Translations under genes and position numbers: made by a program
Part shown: positions 12,193 through 23,179 of the stretch, one piece after another
Layout: each line of letters starts with the position of its first letter
Numbering within the stretch: the first letter of the stretch is position 1
Source: Piliocolobus tephrosceles
Taxonomy: Eukaryota > Chordata > Mammalia > Primates > Cercopithecidae
Length of the DNA stretch: 64,000 bases
Assembly: GCF_002776525.5 (NCBI RefSeq)
Contig: NC_045439.1
Coordinates: 154,529,330 to 154,593,329 of the forward strand
Reading direction: 5' to 3'
Notes under the pieces: model-generated
Databases searched by the model: none
What the model was told of the DNA's origin: nothing
The model's input: only the letters and a program-made list of their open reading frames with translations

Positions 12193-12490
12193 TTTTTTTT
12201 TTTTTTTTTGAGACAAAGTCTCACTCTGTCACCCAGGCTGGAGTGCGGTGGCATCATCTTGCCTCGCTGCAACCTCCGTCTCTGAGGTTCAAGCAATTCT
12301 CCTGCCTTAGACTCCTGATTAGCTGGGATTATAGGCATGCAGCACCACGCCAGGTTAATTTTTGTATTTTTTAGTACAGACGGGGTTTCACCATGTTGGT
12401 CAGGCTGGTCTCGAACTCCTGACCTTGTGATCCACCTGCCTTGGCCTCCCAAAGTGCTGGGATTACAGGCATGAGCCACTGTGCCCAGTC
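12193..12490 (-). mobile_element. Alu
   Basis: Full-length antisense Alu with poly-T start at 12193. Confidence 0.92.
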
Positions 12491-13311
12491 GATCTGAGTC
12501 TTTTCAAAATTTTAATCTTATAGAGTTTGATAAGCATGCGATTGAAAGCAGTGTCCAGCTGTTTATTCTCAATGTTACGTGTCCACTTTTCCCAAGCTTC
12601 AGAATGATCTTTGCCTTCTTCTCAATGTTGTCTCAGGACAGCTTTTTTTTTTTTTAATTATACTTTAAGCTCTGGGGTACATGTGCAGAATGTGCAGGTT
12701 TGTTACATAGGTATACACGTGCCATGGTGGTTTGCTGCACCCATCAACCTGTCATCTACATTAGGTGTTTCTCCTAATGCTATCCCTCCACTTGCCTCCC
12801 ACCCCCTGACAGGCCCCGGTGTGTGATGTTCCCCTCCCTGTGTCCATGTGTTCTCATTGTTCAATTCCCACCTATGAGTGAGAACATGTGGTGTTTGGTT
12901 TTCTGATCTTGTGACAGTTTGCTGAGAATGAGGGTTTCCAGCTTCATCCATGTCTCTCCAAAGGACATGAACTCATTATTTTTTATGGCTGCATAGTATT
13001 CCATGGTGTGTACGTGCCACATCTTCTTTAGTCTATCATTGATGGACATTTTGGTTGGTTCCAAGTCTTCGCTATTGTGAACAGTGCCTCAATAAACATA
13101 CGTGTGCATGTGTCTTTATAGTAGAATGATTATAACCCTTTGGGTATATACCCAGTAATGGGATTGCTGGGTCAAATGGTATTTCTGGTTCTAGATTCTT
13201 AAGGAATCGCCACACTGTCTTCCACAATGGTTGAACTAATTTACACTCCCACCAACAGTGTAAAAGCATTCTTACTTTTCCACATCCTCTCCAGCATCTG
13301 TTGTTTCCTCC

Positions 13312-13612
13312 TTTTTTTTTTTTTTTTTTTTTTACAGAGTTTTGCTCTATCACTCAGGCTGGAGTGCAATGGTGCGATCTTGGCTCACTGCAACCTCCAC
13401 CTCCTGGGTTCAAGTGATTTTCCTGCCTCAGTCTCCCAAGTAGCTGAGATTACAGGCATGTGCCACCATGCCTGGCTAATTTTTTGTATCTTTAGTAGAG
13501 ATTGGGTTTTACCATGTTGGTCAGGATAGTCTCAAAATCCTGACTTTGTGATCTGCCTGCCTTGGCCTCCCCAAAGTGCTGGCATTACAGGCATGAGCCA
13601 CCGTGCCTGGCC
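13312..13612 (-). mobile_element. Alu inserted in the L1
   Basis: Full-length antisense Alu. L1 3' sequence continues on both sides (ttgtttcctcc before, gactttttaattattgcc after). Confidence 0.93.
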
Positions 13613-16600
13613 TCCTGACTTTTTAATTATTGCCATTCTAACTGGCATGAGATAGTATCTCATTGTGGCTTTGATTTCCATTTCTCTAATGATCAGTGAT
13701 GATGAGCTTTTTTCATATGTTTGTTGGCTGCATAAATGTCTTCTTTTGAAAAGTGTCTGTTCATATCCTTCACCCCCTTTTTGATGGGGTTGTTTTTTTC
13801 TTGTAAATTTGTTTAAGTTCCTTGCAGATTCTGGATATTAGCCCTTTGTCAGATGGATAGATTGCAAAAATGTTCTCCCATTCTGTAGGTTGCCTGTTCA
13901 CTCTGATGATAGCTTCTTTTGCTGTGGAGAAGCTCTTTAGTTTAACTAGACCCCATTTGTCAATTTTGGCTATTGTAGCCATTGCTTTCGGTGTTTTACT
14001 CATGAAGTCTTTGCCCATGCCTATGTCCTGAATGGTATTGCCTAGGTTTTCTTCTAGGGTTTTTATGGTTTTAAGTCTTATGTTTAAGTCTTTAATCCAT
14101 CTTGAGTTAATTTCTGTATAAGGTATAAGGAAGGGGTCCACTTTTAGTTTTCTGCGTATGGGTAGCCAGTTTTCTCAACACCATTTATTAAATAGGGAAT
14201 CTTTTCCCCATTGCTTGTTTTTGTCAGGTTTGTCAAAGATCAGATGGTTGTAGATGTGTGGCGTTATTTCTGAAGCCTCTATTCTGTTCCTTTGGTCTAT
14301 ATATCTATTTTGGTACCAGTACCATGCTGTTTTTGCTACTGTAGCTTTGTCGTATAATTTGAAGTTAGGTAGCTTGATGGCTCCAGCTTTGTTCTTTTGG
14401 CTTAGGACTGTCTTGGCTATACAGGCCGTGTTTTGGTTCCATATGAGGTTTAAAGTAGTTTTTTCTAATTCTGTGAAGACAATGGGAGCTTGATGGGAAT
14501 AGCATTGAATATATAAATTACTTTGGGCAGTATGGCCATCTTCATGATATTGATTCTCCCTATCCATGAGCATGAAATCTTTTTCCATTCATTTGTGTCC
14601 TCTTTTATTTTCTTGGGCAGTGGTTTGTAGTTCTCCTTGAAGAGGTCCTTCACATCCCTTGTAAGTTGTATTCCTAAGTATTTTATTCTTTTTGTGAGAA
14701 TAAATGCAATTGCGAATGGGAGTTCACCCATGATTTGGCTCTTTGTTTGTCTATTATTGGTGTATAAGAATGCTTGTAATTTTTTCACATTGATTTTGTA
14801 TCCTGAGACTTTGCTGACGTTACTCACGAGCTTAAGGAGGTTTTGGGCTGAGTCTATGGTGTTTCCTAAGTATAGGATCATGTTATCTGCAAACAGAGCA
14901 TTCTGTAGATGTCTATTAAGTCCACTTGATCCAGAGCTTAGTTCATGTCCTGAATATTCTTGTTAATTTTCTGCCTTCTTGGTCTAATATTGACAGTGGG
15001 GTGTTAAAGTCTCCCACTATTATTGTGTGGAAGTCTAAGTCTCTTTGTAGGTCTCTAAGAACTTACTTTATGAATCTGGGTGCTGCTGTATTGGATGCAT
15101 ATGCATTCAGGATAGTCAGCTCTTCATGTTGCATTGATCTGTTTACCATTATGTAATGCTCTTTGTCTTTTTTATTTTTAATCTTTGTTGGTTTAAAGTC
15201 TGTTTTATCAGACACTAGGATTGCAATCCCTGCTTTTTTCTTTGCTTTCCATTTGCTTGGTAAATATTCCTCCATCCCTTTATTTTGAGCCTATGTGTGT
15301 CTTTGCATGTGAGATGGGTCTCCTGAGTACAGCATACTGATGGGTCTTGACTCTTTATCCAATTTGCCAGTCTGTGTCTTTTAATTGGGCCATTTAGCCC
15401 ATTTACATTTAAGGTTAATATTGTTATGTGTAAATTTGATCCTGTCATTATGATGCTAGCTGGTTATTTTGCCCATCAGTTGATGCAGTTTCTTCATAGC
15501 GTCTATGGTCTTTATATTTTGGTATGTTTTTGCAGTGGCTGGTACTGGTTTTTCCTTTCCATGTTTAGTGCTTCCTTCAGGAGCTCTTGTAAGGCAGGCC
15601 TGGTGGTGACAAAATCCCTCAGCATTTGTTTGTCTGTGAAAGATTTTATTTCTCCTTTAGTTATGAAGCTTAGTTTGGCTGGATATGAAATTCTGGGTTG
15701 AAAATTCTTTTAAGAATGTTGAATATTGGCCCCACCCTCTTCTGGCTTGTACAGTTTCTGCAGAGAGATCTGCTTTTAGTCTGATGGGCTTCCCTTTGTG
15801 GGTAACCTGACCTTTCTCTCTGGCTGTTCTTAACATTTTTTCCTTCAATTCAACCTTGGTGAATCTGATGATTATGTGTCTTGGGTTGCTCTTCTTGAGG
15901 AGAATCTTTGTGGTGTTCTCTGTATTTCCTGAATTTGAATGTTGGCCTTTCTTGCTAGGTTGCAGAAGTTCTGGATGATATCCTGAAGAGTGTTTTCCAA
16001 CTTGGTTCCATTCTCCCTGTCACTTTCAGGTACACCAATCAAACGTAGATTTGGTCTTTTCACATAGTCCTATATTTCTTGGAGGCCTTGTTCATTCCTT
16101 TTCATTCTTTTTTTTTTCTCCAATCTTGTCTTTATTCTTTATTTCATTCAGTTGATCTTCAATCTCTGATATCCTTTCTTCTGCTTGATTGATTCGGATA
16201 TTGATACTTGGGTATGCTTCACTGAGTTTTCGTGCTGTGTTTTTCAGCTCCATCAGGTCATTTATGTTCTTCTCTAAACTGGTTATTCTAGTTAGCAATT
16301 CCTCTAACTTTTTATCAAGTTCTTAGCTTCCTTGCATTGGGTTGGAACATACTCCTTTAGGTTGGAGGAGTTTGTTATTACCCATCCTCTGAAGCCTACT
16401 TGTGTCAATTTGTCAAACTCATTCTGTGTCCAATTTTGTTCACTTGCTCGTGAGGGGGGTTGTGATCCTTTGGAGGAGAAGAGGCATTCTGGTTTTTGAA
16501 ATTTTCAGCTTTTTTTGTGCTGGTTTTTCCTCATCTTTGTGGATTTATCTACCTTTGGTCTTTGATGTTGGTGACCTTTGGATGGAGCTTATGAATGGAT

Positions 16601-17845
16601 GTCCTTTTTGTTGATGTTGATGCTATTGCTTTCTGTTTGTTAGTTTTCCCTCCAACAGTCAGGCCTCTCTGCTGCAGGTCTGCTGGAGTTTGCTGGAGGT
16701 TCACTCCAGACCCTGTTTGCCTGGGTATCGCCAGCAGAGGCTGCAGAACAGCAGATATTGCGGCCTGCTCCTTCCTCTGGAAGCTTTGTCCCAGAGGGGC
16801 ACCTGATGGATGCCAGCTGGAGCTCTCCTCTATGAGGTGTCTGTTGACCCCTGATGGGAGGTGTTTCCCATCAGGGGGTATGGGGCTCAGGGACACACTT
16901 GAGGAGGCAGTCTGTCCCTTAGCAGAGCTCGAGTGCTGTGCTGGGAGATCCTCTGCTATGTTCAGAGCCAGCAGGCAGGAACTTTTAAGTCTGCTGAAAC
17001 TGCGCCCACAGCTGCCCCTTCCCCCAGGTGCTCTGTCCCAGGGATGTGGGAGTTTTATCTATAAACCCCTGACTGGGGTCGCTGCCTTTCTTTCAGAGCT
17101 GCCCTGCCCAGGGAGGAGAAATCTAGAAAGGCAGTCTGGCTACAGCAGCTTTGCCCTGCTGTGGTGTGTTCCGCACCCAGTTAGAACTTCCTGGCAGCTT
17201 TGTTTACACTGTGAGGGGGAAAACGGCCTACTCAAGTCCCAGTAATGGTGGACGCCTCTCCCTCAACCAAGCTCGAGTGTCCCAGGTCAACTTCAGACTG
17301 TTGTGCTGGCAGCAAGAATTTCAAGCCAGTGAATCTTAGCTTGTTGGGTTCCGTGGGTGTGGGATCCTCTGAGCAAGTCCACTTGGCTTTCTGGCTTCAG
17401 CCCCCTTTCCAGGGGAGTGAATAGTTCTGTCTCACCAGCATTCCAGGCACAACTGGGGTATGAAAAAAAACTGCAGCCAGCTGGGAGTCCGCCCAAATGA
17501 CCGCCCAGTTTTGTGCTTGAAACCCAGAGCCCTGGTGGTGTAGGCACCTGAGGGAATCTCCTGGTCTGCAGGTTGCGAAGACCATGGGAAAAGCGTAGTA
17601 TCTGGGCCGAAATGCACTATTCCTCATGGCACAGTCCCTCATGGCTTCCCTTGGCTAGGGGAGGGAGTTCCCCGACCCCTGCACTTCCTGGGTGAGGTGA
17701 CGCCCCACCCTGCTTCGGCTTGCCTTACGTGGGCTGCACCCACTGTCCAACCAGTCCCAATGAAATGAACTGGGTACCTCAGTTGGAAAAGCAGAAATCT
17801 CTCTCCTTCTGCGCTGGTCTCGCTGGGAGCTGCAGACCAGAGCTG

Positions 17846-17870
17846 TTCCTATTCGGCCATCTTAATCTCT
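17846..17870 (-). promoter_or_regulatory. L1 5'UTR start with YY1-type motif
   Basis: The minus strand reads AAGATGGCCGAATAGG near the L1 5' end, the YY1-type site (AAGATGGC) known to position transcription initiation of human L1. Activity of this degraded copy is unknown. Confidence 0.6.
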
Positions 17871-18008
17871 GTCCCAATGTTGATTTAAGTATATAAATCT
17901 TTCCCAAGCCCCATGGGTATTCCCGCATAATATACCTCATGTCATTGCTGAAATACTTCAGATTTGTATGAATATAGTTTCTTTCAAAACCAAGATGACA
18001 ATCCAAGA

Positions 18009-18333
18009 CATCTACCTTCAGTCTTTGATGTTGGCGACCTTTGGATGGAGCTTATGAATGGATGTCCTTTTTGTTGATGTTGATGCTATTGCTTTCTGTT
18101 TGTTAGTTTTCCTTCTAACAGTCAGACCTCTCTGCTGCAGGTATGCTGGAGTTTGCTGGAGGTTCACTCCAGACCCTGTTTGCCTGGGTGTCGCCAGCAG
18201 AGGCTGCAGAACAGCAAATATTGCGGCCTGCTCCTTCCTCTGGGAGCTTTGTCCCAGAGGGGCACCTGATGGATGCCAGCTGGAGCTCTCCTCTATGAGG
18301 TGTCTGTTGACCCCTGCTGGGAGGTGTTTCATT
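18009..18333 (-). mobile_element. Second copy of an L1 5'UTR/ORF1-boundary segment
   Basis: About 320 bp closely matching 16546-16866 of the neighbouring L1 in the same orientation, cut at both ends. It is separated from the L1 5' end by about 130 bp of unrelated sequence and stops about 115 bp from E17. Confidence 0.9.
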
Positions 18334-18448
18334 TCTCCATCAGCCTGCTTCATTTCTCCAACAGACTCACCTTGTAGTCCACAGGAACCTGGCATTTTAA
18401 GTCAATTGTAATCAGCACCATAACCTTCTCTTTATCTTGGAGACTCAC

Positions 18449-18570
18449 CTGGCCACCATTTCTTTCTCCTTATGAGAGGCATATCCGCTGCTGCTAAGGG
18501 GTTTCAGAGGGGATGACAAGAAGTAGAGGCGATGATTGGTGAAGTACTGGTCAACCAGCGGGAGGAGAAC
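18449..18570 (-). CDS. RYR3: RYR3 window exon E17 (122 nt)
   Basis: It reads VLLPLVDQYFTNHRLYFLSS, PLKPLSSSGYASHKEKEMVA and AG of a split Ser, before donor gtgagt. LLPL--QYF--H-LYFLS and ASHKEKEM are RyR signatures in helical domain 2. It lies only about 115 bases from an L1 5'UTR fragment (18009-18333) on the downstream side in transcript direction. Confidence 0.95.
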
Positions 18571-19581
18571 CTGGAAAACCCACCACAAATCAACTTCTAG
18601 GAAGCTATCCATAACTCTTCATTTGGTTCATTTAAAAGTATTTATTTTCAGTGAGCGAAAAGTCTCTGAACCCTCCTCCTGTAATTTCCAGGAAATTCTA
18701 CCCCTTTGGTCCCAGTTTCCATCACATTTTCCTTTTCTATGCCTCAAACCAGAGTACTTGGGGGTATGTAAAAGGAGACAGTCATGGATGAAGGGCCCAA
18801 AGAAATGTGTGCACATTTACAGAGGAGTCCTATGGGACAGGTGCGCTCAGATAGAGCTTACTGGGCACTGCATCCAAGAGGCACTCGAGGCATGGCTTAC
18901 TGCCACTAGCCTCAAGCATTCTGTCTGCTTCTCAGAGCAAGGCAACTCAAGCCCTTCTGTGCCTTTAGTCCTCTGAGTAGGGCTGTATGGAAGAGACTGC
19001 TAACTAGCACCCAAATTCATTCTCCCCTTCTTCCTTTTGGCAACAGAATCCCACCGTGTTTTAGCTGGGTATAGAGCCACCCAGGCAGAAAACGTATCAC
19101 CCGGTCTCCCTTGCAGCTAGATGAAGCTCGAATGGAACTTAAACAGGTCCTGTGCCTTTTCCTGGTCCCTGAAGTTTTCCTTGGCATTCGAGGGGTCAGT
19201 AAGGTGAGAGATGACAAGTTCTAGCCATTGGGATAGAACTTTTGAAAAGCAACAGCTTGCCTTCCCTTCTCCTTTTCCCTTTCCCACAGATGCCGTGCAG
19301 GTGAGCCTGTTGAACCACACACACAGGCCACACCTCCAGAGATGGTGGAGTAGCAAGACAGGAAGAACCTGGATTCCCGGGTGATGGTGTGGGGCTAGGC
19401 AGGCTGCATACCTCTTTGGACTGCCAGCCTCCCTTGGGACTGTCAAACAACAGAGAAATGTACATGCACCTCACTGAAGCCACTGGAGTTTTAGATATCT
19501 TCATTGGATCTGCTTAACCTGTTTCCTAAATAGTAGAGGTCCTAAGAAGAAAGTAACTTGATTAAGCGCAGGGCCACTTAC
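18571..19581 (-). other. RYR3: Intron E16-E17
   Basis: Contains the broken E14 duplicate (19134-19216); the rest is unique-looking sequence with no other recognised repeat. Confidence 0.8.
19134..19216 (-). pseudogene. Broken partial duplicate of RYR3 exon E14 inside the E16-E17 intron
   Basis: Positions 19134-19186 match 26018-26070 (internal E14) at 49 of 53 bases. The next 25 or so bases, to 19216, match the acceptor-side intron of E14 (26115-26140) without mismatch. The 5' part of the exon and its AG acceptor, about 43 bases in E14, are missing between the two blocks. On the minus strand the copy still reads AKENFRDQEKAQDLFKF, against AKEKFKDREKAQDLFKF in E14. Because intron sequence is included, this is a DNA-level duplication, not a retrocopy. 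With no acceptor it should not splice as E14 does. Confidence 0.85.
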
Positions 19582-19649
19582 TTTGGCAAAGAATTTGATC
19601 TCCTGGTCATGAGGAGACTTTTCAGTTTTCCCACTGCTGACAATGGCTT
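19582..19649 (-). CDS. RYR3: RYR3 window exon E16 (68 nt)
   Basis: AA completes Glu, then it reads AIVSSGKTEKSPHDQEIKFF and AK before donor gtaagt. HLEA-VSSG--EKSPH-QEIKFFAK is shared with RYR1, whereas RYR2 as I recall it differs strongly here. That helps place the gene outside RYR2. It ends in phase 0 and the next exon starts with a full Val codon. Confidence 0.95.
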
Positions 19650-19882
19650 CTACAAAGACACAGGTAACACAGAGTTGGCCGGAGTTACAAAGTACAAATC
19701 AGCCACAAACATTTTAGAAACAGAGCAGCTTTCCTAAAGGCTATTAAAAAAGGCTATCTGATTTCACAAAATATATTTTACAACGTACTTTACAACTGTG
19801 CTGGTTAGTTATTTCTTGTGTCAATTCTTTAAGCTGTTTCACTACCCTTTTGTCTACTTTAACAATAAGAAAACAGCTTCAA

Positions 19883-20196
19883 GCCTGGGCGCGATGGCTC
19901 ACACCTGTAATCCCAACACTTTGGGAGGCTGAAGCAGGTGGACCACTTAAGGTCAGGAGTTCGACACCAGCCTGGACAACATGGTAAAATCCCATCTCTA
20001 CTAAAAATACAAAAATTAGCCAGGCAGGCATGGTGGCGGGCATGTGTAATACCAGCTACTTGGGAGGCTGAGGCAGAAGAATTGCTTGAACCCGGGAGGC
20101 AGACGTTGCTGTGAGCCGAGACTGTGCCACTGCACTCCAGTCTGGGCGACAAGAGCAAAACTCCATCTCAGGGAAAAAAAAAAAAAAAAAAAAAAA
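19883..20196 (+). mobile_element. Alu, left arm of inverted pair
   Basis: Full-length plus-strand Alu with A tail (20173-20196). Confidence 0.93.
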
Positions 20197-20331
20197 GACA
20201 GCAGCTTCAGAGAAGTTGAGTCATATGTCCACAGTCATAAAGCAAGACAACAGGAAAGTTAAAATAGGATAAGTTGAGTGAAAAAATGACAAAAGGTTCA
20301 ATCACTCCACTAAAAAAACTAAGGAGTTTTT

Positions 20332-20626
20332 CTTTTTTTTTTTTGGAGATAGAATCTTACTCTGTCACCAGGCTGGAGTGCAATGGCGTGATCTTGGCTC
20401 ACTGCAACCTTCGCCTCCTGGGTTCAAGCAATTCTCCCGCCTCAGTCTCCAGAGTAGCTGCGACTACAGGCACTCACCACCACGTTCAGCTAAGTTTTTT
20501 GTATTTTTAGTAGAGATGGGGTTTCACTATGTTGGCCAGGATGGTCTGCATCTTTTGACCTCGTGATCCTCCTGCCTCAGCCTCCCAAAGTGCTGGGATT
20601 ACAGGTGTGAGCCACTGCGCCCAGCT
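20332..20626 (-). mobile_element. Alu, right arm of inverted pair
   Basis: Full-length antisense Alu, 135 bases from its partner. Confidence 0.93.
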
Positions 20627-20785
20627 GGATTGATTTTTTTTAAAGTCGGGGGGGAAAATCTCAGCCACTGTTTTCCCCCTAAAAATCATGCATCTAAATC
20701 AATCATAAAAAGTTACAGTCTGAAAGGATTATTTCTTGATAAAAGAATACTGAATTCTTTTGGGATATTTCATGGTGATACTTAC

Positions 20786-20901
20786 CTAAATGGGCAATAA
20801 ATTCTTGTGCTGAATCCACGTATTTCAGGATCTTCTTCAAGAACTTATAGGCAAACCTCTTTTCCATGGAGGAGGCATCCAGCTCCATATCCTTCATACC
20901 C
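20786..20901 (-). CDS. RYR3: RYR3 window exon E15 (116 nt), end of P2 domain
   Basis: The first base completes Arg, then it reads GMKDMELDASSMEKRFAYKF, LKKILKYVDSAQEFIAHL and one base of a split Glu. RG-KD-ELD--S-EKRFA--FL closes the P2 domain and begins helical domain 2. The acceptor (ccaacgtag) has a poor pyrimidine tract, but the codon phase and conservation fix the boundary. The donor is gtaagt. Confidence 0.95.
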
Positions 20902-21329
20902 CTACGTTGGACACGGACAGACCCCAGGAAGTAACAGAGACAACCAAGTCACTCAGGTGCACCACCAGTCCTACCAGTGTTAAATGTAATTTCCAAATGT
21001 TATTCTGGCGTAGTGACATGACTCCTCATTTGACTGATTTCCCCTGTCACTTGGAACCTACCTATGTGAGCACAGATTTTTCAGAAAGACCTTTATCATG
21101 CATACGAGTACTGAGCTGGGGATGTCTGTGAAAGCAAAAAATCTCTGCTTTTATGGAAATAATTTACGTGCTAGCTATAAACAGACAAAAACAAAATATA
21201 AATTAGATGGAATCTTAGAAGTTAACACATTTTGTGAGTAAAAGAAAAATTAAAGCAGAATGAAAAAGTCCAGAACTGGGGGAGTGAGGGTTTGCAGACT
21301 GTAGTGTTAAATAGGGTAGTCAGGGTTGG

Positions 21330-22125
21330 TCTCACTTGGAGACTGATGCTGCATTAAAGGCTTGAAGGAGATGAGGAGGTGAGCCATATGGACATCTGGA
21401 GAAAGAATTCTCAAGGCGGGGTGAAGAGACAGTACAAAGGTCCTGAGGCAGGAGCATGTATGTTGTGTTGAAGGTTAGAGGGGTAAGGGGTAGGAAGTGG
21501 GGACAATCACGTACGTCCCTATAGGCCATCCTTAGAATTTTGCTTTTGCTCTGAGTGAGAAGGGAAGCTGTTAGAAGTTGTGAATGGAGAAGTGACATGA
21601 TATGACTTGCATCGTAACAGGATCACCCTGGTTGCTGTGTTTAAAATTGACCATCGTGGTGAGGCAAGTGCAGAAGCAGAGAACACAGGCAGGAGGATGA
21701 GGATAGCATGAAGTGGGTGAGAAGTGGTCACATTCTGGGTATTTTATTTTTGAGATGGAGTCTCACTCTGTCGCCCAGGCTGGAGTGCAGTGACATGATC
21801 TTGGCTCACTGCAACCTCCGTCTCCCGGGTTCAAGCAATTCTCTGCCTCAGCCTCCCGAGTAGCTGGGATTACAGGCACGTGCCATCATGCCTGGCTAAT
21901 TTTTTGTATTTTTAGTAGAGATGGTGTTTCACCATCTTGGCCAGGCTGGTCCTGAACTCCTGACCTCAGGTGATCCACCTGCCTCGGCCTCCCAAAGTGC
22001 TGGGATTACAGGCGTGAGCCACCGTGTCCAGCCTCTGGGTATATTTTAAAGGTAAAACTGCCAGGATTTCCTGAAGGACTGGATGTAGATTGAGAGAAAA
22101 AGAGGAGTCGAGGTTGTTTGCTTGA
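21330..22125 (+). mobile_element. Ancient interspersed repeat split by an Alu
   Basis: Diverged sequence with the recurring mammalian-repeat pattern 'gaagtgacatgatatgact...ggatcaccctggttgctgtg'. It resumes after the Alu as 'ctgggtatattttaaaggtaaaactg'. Family name not certain. Confidence 0.55.
21743..22033 (-). mobile_element. Alu
   Basis: Antisense Alu with a short T stretch at the left end, inserted in the ancient repeat. Flanking ctgggtattttat / ctgggtatatttta looks like its target duplication. Confidence 0.92.
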
Positions 22126-23179
22126 GAAGGTAGAAGAATGGCTTGCCATGGAGTGATGGGGAAGCTGAAGACAGAACAGGTCTGAGCAGGAGATGGGGGA
22201 AGCCAGGATTTCTCCTTGGCTACAGGGACCTCGCTTGATCACCTGTGCATCCAAATTCCTACCACAGGGTCTGGTACGTGGTAGACAACTGGGTCGGATA
22301 TGTTTGCTGAATTCAATTATCTTTCTTCTTGATTTCCTCCTATTTCCTTGACTTCCTTTATCATTACAGTAAATGGGAATTTTTCATTTTTGTGAGCAAG
22401 CTATTTATCAGCAAATCACACCACAGATTCATCTTGGTGTTAAGAACAGGATTAAAATGACGACGGGAGTCTTTCTCGAATGCTTCCCCGGAGGCTATCT
22501 CCTGCTGTCTGACCTTTCCTGCTCGACAACATGGCAAATATGTCTTGTTATTTTTTTCATATGAGATACAATAGAAATGTTTTGTATAGATTTTTATTTT
22601 TGCCATTCAATGGCAAAAATTCTGTAGGAAACTAGAAGAAACAGCAGCTTGCTCAGTAAATGTTTCTTTTAGGAAGAATGGCTATATCGGAATAAAAACA
22701 CTGGCTTTTCATTTGACAAAGAACTCAGTAAGCATAATCCTACGTAGCACAGCCCACCAGCACCATTAGACCAGGCAGAAAACAGTCTGACTTTAAGACT
22801 TGAGCAGCCAATGCCATCCTATATAAAACATTCATCTAGATGATTTTGACTTATGTAAGTTTGAGATAAAACATCTTAGGACATCATGATGCATTCAATC
22901 TCTCCAGTAAAGTTGTATCTTCATAAGAATCAATTCCCTTCATTCCAAGACTGTTTATGTCAGTTATGCTTGCTATTATTACTATGTAATTTAATAAGAT
23001 ATCATATAAAACAACAAAATAAAAGTATGAAGAGAACTGCTGATTCTATAAAAACTAAGATGCATATTTTGTAAAGACCTGCAATTGCAAGCTTCCAAAT
23101 ATATAATTTTTGAATTAGGTATGGGTGAGACAACTGTCAAAGATAAGGGAGGAAATCTGAAAAATATCTAGGGTACTAC

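Larger units (their letters stand above)
12643..17876 (-). mobile_element. L1 (primate), 5' end intact, ORF2 centre deleted, sense to RYR3
   Basis: Both L1 ends are present: poly-T and 3'UTR from 12643, and the 5' start (gggacagagattaagatgg on the minus strand) at about 17876, followed by 5'UTR to about 16550. ORF1-like sequence spans roughly 15850-16400. The ORF2 endonuclease start is near 15448. Near 14905 the reading passes from the endonuclease region straight to the reverse-transcriptase FADD-like motif (here FADN), so about 1.5 kb of ORF2 is missing. Several frameshifts and stops are present, so it is non-functional. An Alu (13312-13612) is inserted in the 3' part. Confidence 0.93.
8634..18448 (-). 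other. RYR3: Intron E17-E18 (9.8 kb)
   Basis: The longest complete intron. From 8634 to about 10947 there is mostly unique sequence with a MIR-like stretch near 10040-10145. Then come three minus-strand Alus (10948-12490), a rearranged L1 with an Alu inside it (12643-17876), about 130 unique bases, and a second piece of L1 5'UTR (18009-18333). Confidence 0.8.
19650..20785 (-). other. RYR3: Intron E15-E16 (1.1 kb), mostly an Alu inverted pair
   Basis: A plus Alu (19883-20196) and a minus Alu (20332-20626) fill more than half of this intron, leaving about 235 bases to E16 and 160 to E15. Confidence 0.85.

Noticed and set aside
12623..12642. Possible short 3' transduction of the L1 (caatgttg found beyond both L1 ends with 12 extra bases at the 3' side)
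   Set aside because: An eight-base match at that distance can easily be chance in an old, rearranged element.
13770..16298. Series of minus-strand open frames with reverse-transcriptase and RNA-binding-like residues
   Set aside because: They are interrupted ORF2 and ORF1 pieces of the decayed L1 at 12643-17876.
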